Assembly: GCF_003172955.1 (NCBI RefSeq)
Contig: NZ_QGKR01000208.1
Coordinates: 1 to 56,445, forward strand
DNA from: Micromonospora acroterricola
GTDB taxonomy: Bacteria; Actinomycetota; Actinomycetes; Mycobacteriales; Micromonosporaceae
Direction of reading: 5' to 3'
Length of the DNA stretch: 56,445 nucleotides
Position 1 is the first letter of the stretch; each line of letters opens with the position of its first letter. The position numbers and the translations under genes are program-made. The notes beneath the pieces are model-generated. The model saw only the letters and a program-made list of their open reading frames with translations, was not told where the DNA came from and searched no databases. Shown here piece after piece: positions 52,363 through 56,445 of the stretch.

Positions 52363-55300
52363 TCAGGGGCGGGTCCGTCGACGGGCGCCGCCCCGGCGGG
52401 AGCGGCGACGGCCGGTGCCCTCGGCGCTCTCCTCGTCGGCGTCGCCGTCGGCGAGCGCGTCCGGGTCGTCGGCCGCGGCCAGCCGGGCCGACTCGCCCTG
52501 CTGGCTGTCGGAGACCGCCGGAGCGGCGGCGCTCTCCGACTCGTAGCGGGACAGGTCGTACCCCATGGTGTCCACGTAGTCGGCGTCCGGTTCGGCGCTG
52601 GTGTCGGTGTCGACGACCTCGACCACCGCCTTCTCCGCCGACGCGCTCTTGCGCGCCCGGCGGCGGGAGGACGCGGTGCCCTGCTCGGCGGCCGGGGCGG
52701 CGGCGACCGACGAGGCGACCGCCTTGACCTTCTCCCCCGCCCCGTTGGCGCGCGGCTTCTCCGGCACCGGCTCGGTGTGCATGATGACGCCCCGACCCTT
52801 GCAGCACTCGCAGGTCTCGCTGAACGCCTCCAGCAGGCCCGCGCCGATCCGCTTACGGGTCATCTGCACCAGACCGAGCGAGGTGATCTCGGTGACCTGG
52901 TGCTTGGTGCGGTCGCGGCCCAGGCACTCGGTGAGCCGGCGCAGTACCAGCTCACGGTTGGACTCCAGCACCATGTCGATGAAGTCGATCACCACGATGC
53001 CGCCGATGTCCCGCAGCCGGAGCTGGCGGACGATCTCCTCCGCCGCTTCCAGGTTGTTGCGGGTGACCGTCTCCTCCAGGTTGCCCCCGGAGCCGGTGTA
53101 CTTGCCGGTGTTGACGTCGACGACCGTCATGGCCTCGGTGCGGTCGATCACCAGCGAGCCGCCGGAGGGCAGGAAGACCTTCCGGTCCAGGCCCTTGATG
53201 ATCTGCTCGTCGATCCGGTACTCGGCGAAGACGTCACTCGTGCCGACGTGCCGGCGCACCCGGTCGACCAGGTCCGGGGAGACGTGCGACAGGTACGACT
53301 CGACGATGTCGTACGACTGCTCGCCCTCGATCACCAGCTCGCGGAAGTCCTCGTTGAAGAGGTCCCGGACGACCCGGATGACCAGGTCGGGCTCCTCGTA
53401 GAGCAGCACCGGGGCGCCACCCTCGGCCGCCTTGGCCTGGATGTCCTCCCACTGGGACTGGAGCCGCTTGACGTCACGGGCCAGCTCGTCCTCGCTGGCG
53501 CCCTCGGCGGCCGTCCGGACGATCACGCCCGCGCCGTCCGGCACCAGCTTCTTCAGCACGTCGCGGAGCCGCTTGCGCTCGGTGTCCGGCAGCTTCCGGC
53601 TGATCCCGGAGGCGTTGCCGTTGGGCACGTAGACCAGGTGCCGGCCGGAGAGCGCGACGTGGCTGGTCAGCCGGGCGCCCTTGTGCCCGATCGGGTCCTT
53701 GGTGACCTGGACCAGCACCGAGTCCCCGGAGCGCAGCGCCTGCTCGATCGAGCGGGCACGCCCCTCCAGGCCGGAGGTGTCCCAGTTGACCTCGCCGGCG
53801 TACAGCACCGCGTTGCGGCCCCGGCCGACGTCCACGAACGCCGCCTCCATGCTGGGCAGCACGTTCTGCACCTTGCCGAGGTACACGTTGCCGGCCATGG
53901 TGCCGGAGGAGTTGCGGGTGACGTAGTGCTCGACCAGCACGCCGTCCTCCAGGACGGCGATCTGGGTGCGGTCACCGCGCTGGCGGACCGCCATCACCCG
54001 GTCGACCGCCTCCCGGCGGGCCAGGAACTCCGACTCGCTCAGGATCGGCGGGCGGGTACGCCGCTGCTCCCGGCCGTCCCGGCGGCGCTGGCGCTTGGCC
54101 TCCAGCCGGGTCGAGCCGGACACGCCCTGCACCTCGTCGACGGTCCGGCGCGGCTCGCGGATCTTGACCACGGTCGGCACGCCGTCGTCGGCGGCACCCT
54201 CCGTGTCGCCGGCGCCCCGACGGCGACGACGCCGGCGGCGACGGGTCAGCCCGTCCCCAGCCTCGGACTCCTCGTCCTCGTCGCCCTCGGCCTCGGCGGT
54301 CTCTTCCTCCTCGGCCTGCGCCGCCTCCTCGGACTCATCGTCCTCGGCGTCGTCGGCACCGCCCTTGCCCCGGCCCCGGCCGCGGCGACCACGCCGGCGG
54401 CGGCGCCGCGCGGCGGCGCTGTCCTCGTCGTCCTCATCCGCCTCGGCGGCCTCGTCGGCCTCGTCGGTCGGCTCCTCCTCGGCCTCGATCGCCTCGACCG
54501 GCTCCGCCGGCTCGGCGTCGCGGCGACCGCGCCGCCGCCGGCGGGAGGGCTCGGCGGCCTCCTCCACGGCCGGCTCCTCGGCGACCGGAGCGGGCTCCGC
54601 CGGCCGGGTCACCGGCACGGCGTCCGGCTGCGGCGCCATGAACAGCACGGTGGGCGCGGAGAGCGCCGCGCGCCGGCGGCGGGTCCGCGGCTGCTCCGGC
54701 TCGATGACCTCGACGGGCTCGATCGGCTCGTTCGTCACCGCGGCCACGGCCACGCCCAGCGGAACATCGCCGGAGCGGTCCTGTGCGCCACCGGTCCGGG
54801 ACGTCTCGTCGGCGGTCTCGCTCGGGGCGGTTTCCGCCTCGTTGAGCTCGGCCTCCGCCTCGCGCAGGTCGGACTCCGCCGGCGTCTCGGCGGCCGGCTC
54901 CTCCACGGCGGTGGGCTCCTCGACGGCCGGCGGCTCCTCGACGGCGGCCGGGGTGGCCTTCTTGCGCCTGGTCCGGGTCACCTTGACCGGGGGAACCACC
55001 TCGGGAGAGGTCTCCTCGGCGGAGGCCGCGACCAGCGGCTCCTCGGCGGGCTTCTCCACGGGAGTGGCCTTGCGGCGGCGCCGGGTGGTCTTCGGTGGGG
55101 TGTCCAGGTCGCCGGAGATCGGCGCGAAGACCTCGGCCTGCGGCGACTCGCCGGTGCCGGCCCCGCCGGTGGACGCCTCGACCGGCGCGTCGGTCTGCTC
55201 CGCCGCGGTGGCCGGGGCGGCCCGACGTCGGGTCGCCCGGGTACGCCGCGCTGGCAAAGGGGGTTCGCTGCTCTCCGCACCGGCCGGTTCCAGCGGGGCG

Positions 55301-55419
55301 GACCCGGCAGCGTGGGGACCCGCGACGGCGGCGCCGTCGGCGGTGGTGCTCTGGTCAGCGGTGTCGCCGGCCGGCTGTGAACCGGTCCGTTCGCCGCCCT
55401 CGGGCTCGTTCTCGAGCAT
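52363..55419 (-). CDS. rne: RNase E/G family endoribonuclease with very long N-terminal extension
   Basis: A 1018-residue protein. Residues 1-480 are disordered, with Pro/Glu/Ala-rich parts and six Arg-rich blocks (near 59, 113, 246, 293, 338, 393) alternating with acidic runs. The catalytic core starts near 480: S1 domain (GNVYLGKVQNVLPSMEAAFVDVG), DNase-I-like domain with the metal ligands in DVNTG and IDFIDM, and the Zn-link cysteines in CECCKGRG. A 150-residue acidic/basic tail ends in RRGGARRRTRP. The actinobacterial enzyme matures rRNA and turns over mRNA. ATG with GGAG upstream. Confidence 0.95.
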   Translation of the reverse strand: MLENEPEGGERTGSQPAGDTADQSTTADGAAVAGPHAAGSAPLEPAGAESSEPPLPARRTRATRRRAAPATAAEQTDAPVEASTGGAGTGESPQAEVFAPISGDLDTPPKTTRRRRKATPVEKPAEEPLVAASAEETSPEVVPPVKVTRTRRKKATPAAVEEPPAVEEPTAVEEPAAETPAESDLREAEAELNEAETAPSETADETSRTGGAQDRSGDVPLGVAVAAVTNEPIEPVEVIEPEQPRTRRRRAALSAPTVLFMAPQPDAVPVTRPAEPAPVAEEPAVEEAAEPSRRRRRGRRDAEPAEPVEAIEAEEEPTDEADEAAEADEDDEDSAAARRRRRRGRRGRGRGKGGADDAEDDESEEAAQAEEEETAEAEGDEDEESEAGDGLTRRRRRRRRRGAGDTEGAADDGVPTVVKIREPRRTVDEVQGVSGSTRLEAKRQRRRDGREQRRTRPPILSESEFLARREAVDRVMAVRQRGDRTQIAVLEDGVLVEHYVTRNSSGTMAGNVYLGKVQNVLPSMEAAFVDVGRGRNAVLYAGEVNWDTSGLEGRARSIEQALRSGDSVLVQVTKDPIGHKGARLTSHVALSGRHLVYVPNGNASGISRKLPDTERKRLRDVLKKLVPDGAGVIVRTAAEGASEDELARDVKRLQSQWEDIQAKAAEGGAPVLLYEEPDLVIRVVRDLFNEDFRELVIEGEQSYDIVESYLSHVSPDLVDRVRRHVGTSDVFAEYRIDEQIIKGLDRKVFLPSGGSLVIDRTEAMTVVDVNTGKYTGSGGNLEETVTRNNLEAAEEIVRQLRLRDIGGIVVIDFIDMVLESNRELVLRRLTECLGRDRTKHQVTEITSLGLVQMTRKRIGAGLLEAFSETCECCKGRGVIMHTEPVPEKPRANGAGEKVKAVASSVAAAPAAEQGTASSRRRARKSASAEKAVVEVVDTDTSAEPDADYVDTMGYDLSRYESESAAAPAVSDSQQGESARLAAADDPDALADGDADEESAEGTGRRRSRRGGARRRTRP

Positions 55420-55536
55420 GGACGTTCTCCAGTTCTGGCTGCCCCGGGCGCGGGTGAGCGCTGCCACGCAGGGTCGCCGCAAAAGTGTTTCCGCCGGGCG
55501 CGCGTGGTGCGCGACCGCCGAAGTCTGCCTGCCAGA

Positions 55537-55557
55537 GCACTGACCGTCGGTCAGTGC
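55537..55557. promoter_or_regulatory. Palindrome at the 3' end of the TIGR03936 gene, upstream of rne
   Basis: GCACTGACC-GTC-GGTCAGTGC, a perfect 9-bp inverted repeat with a three-base centre. It overlaps the stop codon of the upstream gene and lies 118 bp before the rne start. It could be a weak terminator, an operator, or an RNA hairpin in the rne leader. Confidence 0.5.
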
Positions 55558-56276
55558 CCAACGATGGCTGCCCCGTCGCGGTCCGCATCCAACGGATCCA
55601 CGATCGCACCCTGCGCGGTCAGCGTGCCCTGAGCCAGCCGGGTCACCCTCGGCGAGACCGGCGGCTCCAGGTCGGCCACCACGCGGAGGCCGGAAAGGAC
55701 GTCATCGGGCCGTACGGACGGGGTGACCTGCCGCACGACCAGTTCGAGTATCGCACACGGTACGGCCGCCGCCCCGGAAGGCGTCGGCGTCGGCGCGAGG
55801 ACATCGATCGAGATCACCGCGGATCGGGCGTCGAATTTGCGTCGGCCCTGCTTGGTCATCCGCTCGACCAGCACCTCCTCGGCGGCGGTGAAGGCGTCCA
55901 CCGCGGCGCGCAGCACGGCGGGATCGACGTCGGGTAGCTCGATGTGCCAGTGCGACGCCTCGATCCGGTCCGCCAGGCTGCCCCCGTCGGCGATCACCGC
56001 CTCCAGCACGTCCAGGCCGGGCGAGAGCGCGGCGTCCAGGGCGGCTCGCAGCGCCTCCGGGTCGACCGGCGCCTGGAGGCCGATCTCCAGGTACTCCGCC
56101 TCGCTGGCCACCCCGGTGGGCGCCGCGCTGGCGTAGGAGATCTTCGGGTGCGGCGTGAAGCCCTGGGAGAAGGCGATCGGCACGCCCGCCCGGCGCAGCG
56201 CCCGCTCGAAGGCCCGGGCGAAGTCCCGGTGCGAGGTGAACCGCAGTGGCCCGCGCTTGGCGTACCGGATGCGCAC
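55551..56276 (-). CDS. TIGR03936 family radical-SAM-associated protein (DUF2344)
   Basis: A protein of at least 241 residues: RIRYAKRGPLRFTSHRDFARAFERALRRAGVPIAFSQGFTPHPKISY is the unmistakable N-terminal signature, followed by EYLEIGL. The family always follows a B12-binding radical SAM gene (TIGR03960), expected just outside the window; function unknown. The GTG at 56276 has no ribosome site. Seventeen codons upstream an ATC follows GAGGAG by eight bases and opens the usual SKKPQPEGGQAPVVQR segment, so the true start may be ATC at 56327. Confidence 0.92.
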   Translation of the reverse strand: MRIRYAKRGPLRFTSHRDFARAFERALRRAGVPIAFSQGFTPHPKISYASAAPTGVASEAEYLEIGLQAPVDPEALRAALDAALSPGLDVLEAVIADGGSLADRIEASHWHIELPDVDPAVLRAAVDAFTAAEEVLVERMTKQGRRKFDARSAVISIDVLAPTPTPSGAAAVPCAILELVVRQVTPSVRPDDVLSGLRVVADLEPPVSPRVTRLAQGTLTAQGAIVDPLDADRDGAAIVGH

Positions 56277-56351
56277 GCGCTGGACGACCGGCGCCTGCCC
56301 GCCCTCCGGCTGTGGTTTCTTACTGATCGTCTCGCTCCTCGGAACTCAGCA

Positions 56352-56420
56352 CCGGGTTGATCATGAAGTTATTGCCCGCGACACGCCGTGCGGCTGGCAA
56401 CAACTTCATGATCAACCCGG
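56352..56420. repeat. 63-bp palindromic element, copy 2
   Basis: Outer arms of 19 bp (56352-56370 and 56402-56420); the 63 bp at 56355-56417 match the element at 13913-13975 except for one base, C for T at position 21. It lies upstream of the TIGR03936 gene, probably between it and its radical SAM partner. The remaining 25 bases to the window end show nothing further. Confidence 0.85.
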
Positions 56421-56445
56421 GCGGTGGGGCCGGGCCGGGTCGGGC

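Noticed and set aside
52285..55380. 1031-codon open frame opposite rne
   Set aside because: Antisense of the RNase E/G gene; the Leu/Gly/Arg repeats only mirror its Arg/Glu-rich arm.

Overview
The window is a very GC-rich chromosomal segment (more than 70% G+C by eye) with frequent GTG/TTG starts, many four-base GTGA/ATGA gene overlaps and protein families typical of filamentous actinomycetes. The gene order (corC-ybeY-phoH ... rsmE-dnaJ-hrcA-hemW ... lepA ... rpsT-holA-comEC-comEA ... degV-phosphatase-rsfS-nadD ... obgE-rpmA-rplU ... rne) and the encoded sequences fit Micromonosporaceae, probably Micromonospora or a close relative. The genus is an inference; no rRNA or tRNA gene is present to anchor it.

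Region by region. 1-8 kb: ribosome maturation and stress block on the minus strand (CNNM/CorC fragment, YbeY, PhoH, serine hydrolase, HIT protein, RsmE, DnaJ, HrcA with a CIRCE operator), with one SDR on the plus strand. 8-14 kb: DUF4870 membrane protein, a HemW gene whose 3' end is rearranged around a 26-bp inverted repeat, enoyl-CoA hydratase, an SDR lacking the usual Tyr/Lys, a lysozyme-like membrane-anchored protein and a PhyH-type dioxygenase. 14-19 kb: MOSC protein, a three-gene CUT1-type sugar ABC operon without ATPase, and a tandem duplication of a GlsB/YeaQ-type small membrane gene. 19-28 kb: LepA, DUF4240, an aminoglycoside-phosphotransferase-like protein, ribosomal protein bS20, DNA polymerase III delta, and the ComEC/ComEA DNA-uptake pair. 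28-31.7 kb: an accessory stretch with an erythromycin-esterase-family gene behind a possible RNA switch, an XRE/DUF5753 regulator with its DUF397 partner, and a divergent run of three tiny overlapping genes. 31.7-35.2 kb: SDR, DegV, histidine phosphatase, RsfS, NadD. 35.3-45.4 kb: PadR regulator, FAD monooxygenase, aminopeptidase N, DUF397, a CYP152-type P450, Zn-dependent dehydrogenase, SRPBCC protein, glycosyltransferase. 45.5-48.9 kb: envelope/stress-type membrane genes (DUF3618, holin-like DUF1469, a partner, DUF4383, DUF6766). 48.9-56.4 kb: GNAT, ObgE, bL27, bL21, lipoprotein, a large RNase E/G, and the TIGR03936 radical-SAM-associated protein.

The most notable non-coding signals are a 63-bp palindromic element present twice (13.9 kb and 56.4 kb) with one RNA-wobble-compatible change, two perfect DnaA boxes upstream of comEA, alternative hairpins around the Shine-Dalgarno of the esterase gene, paired TTGA-N4-TCAA palindromes before an SDR gene, and a palindrome on the -10 box of padR. 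All positions were worked out by hand from the sequence; family names rest on motif recognition, not on database searches.
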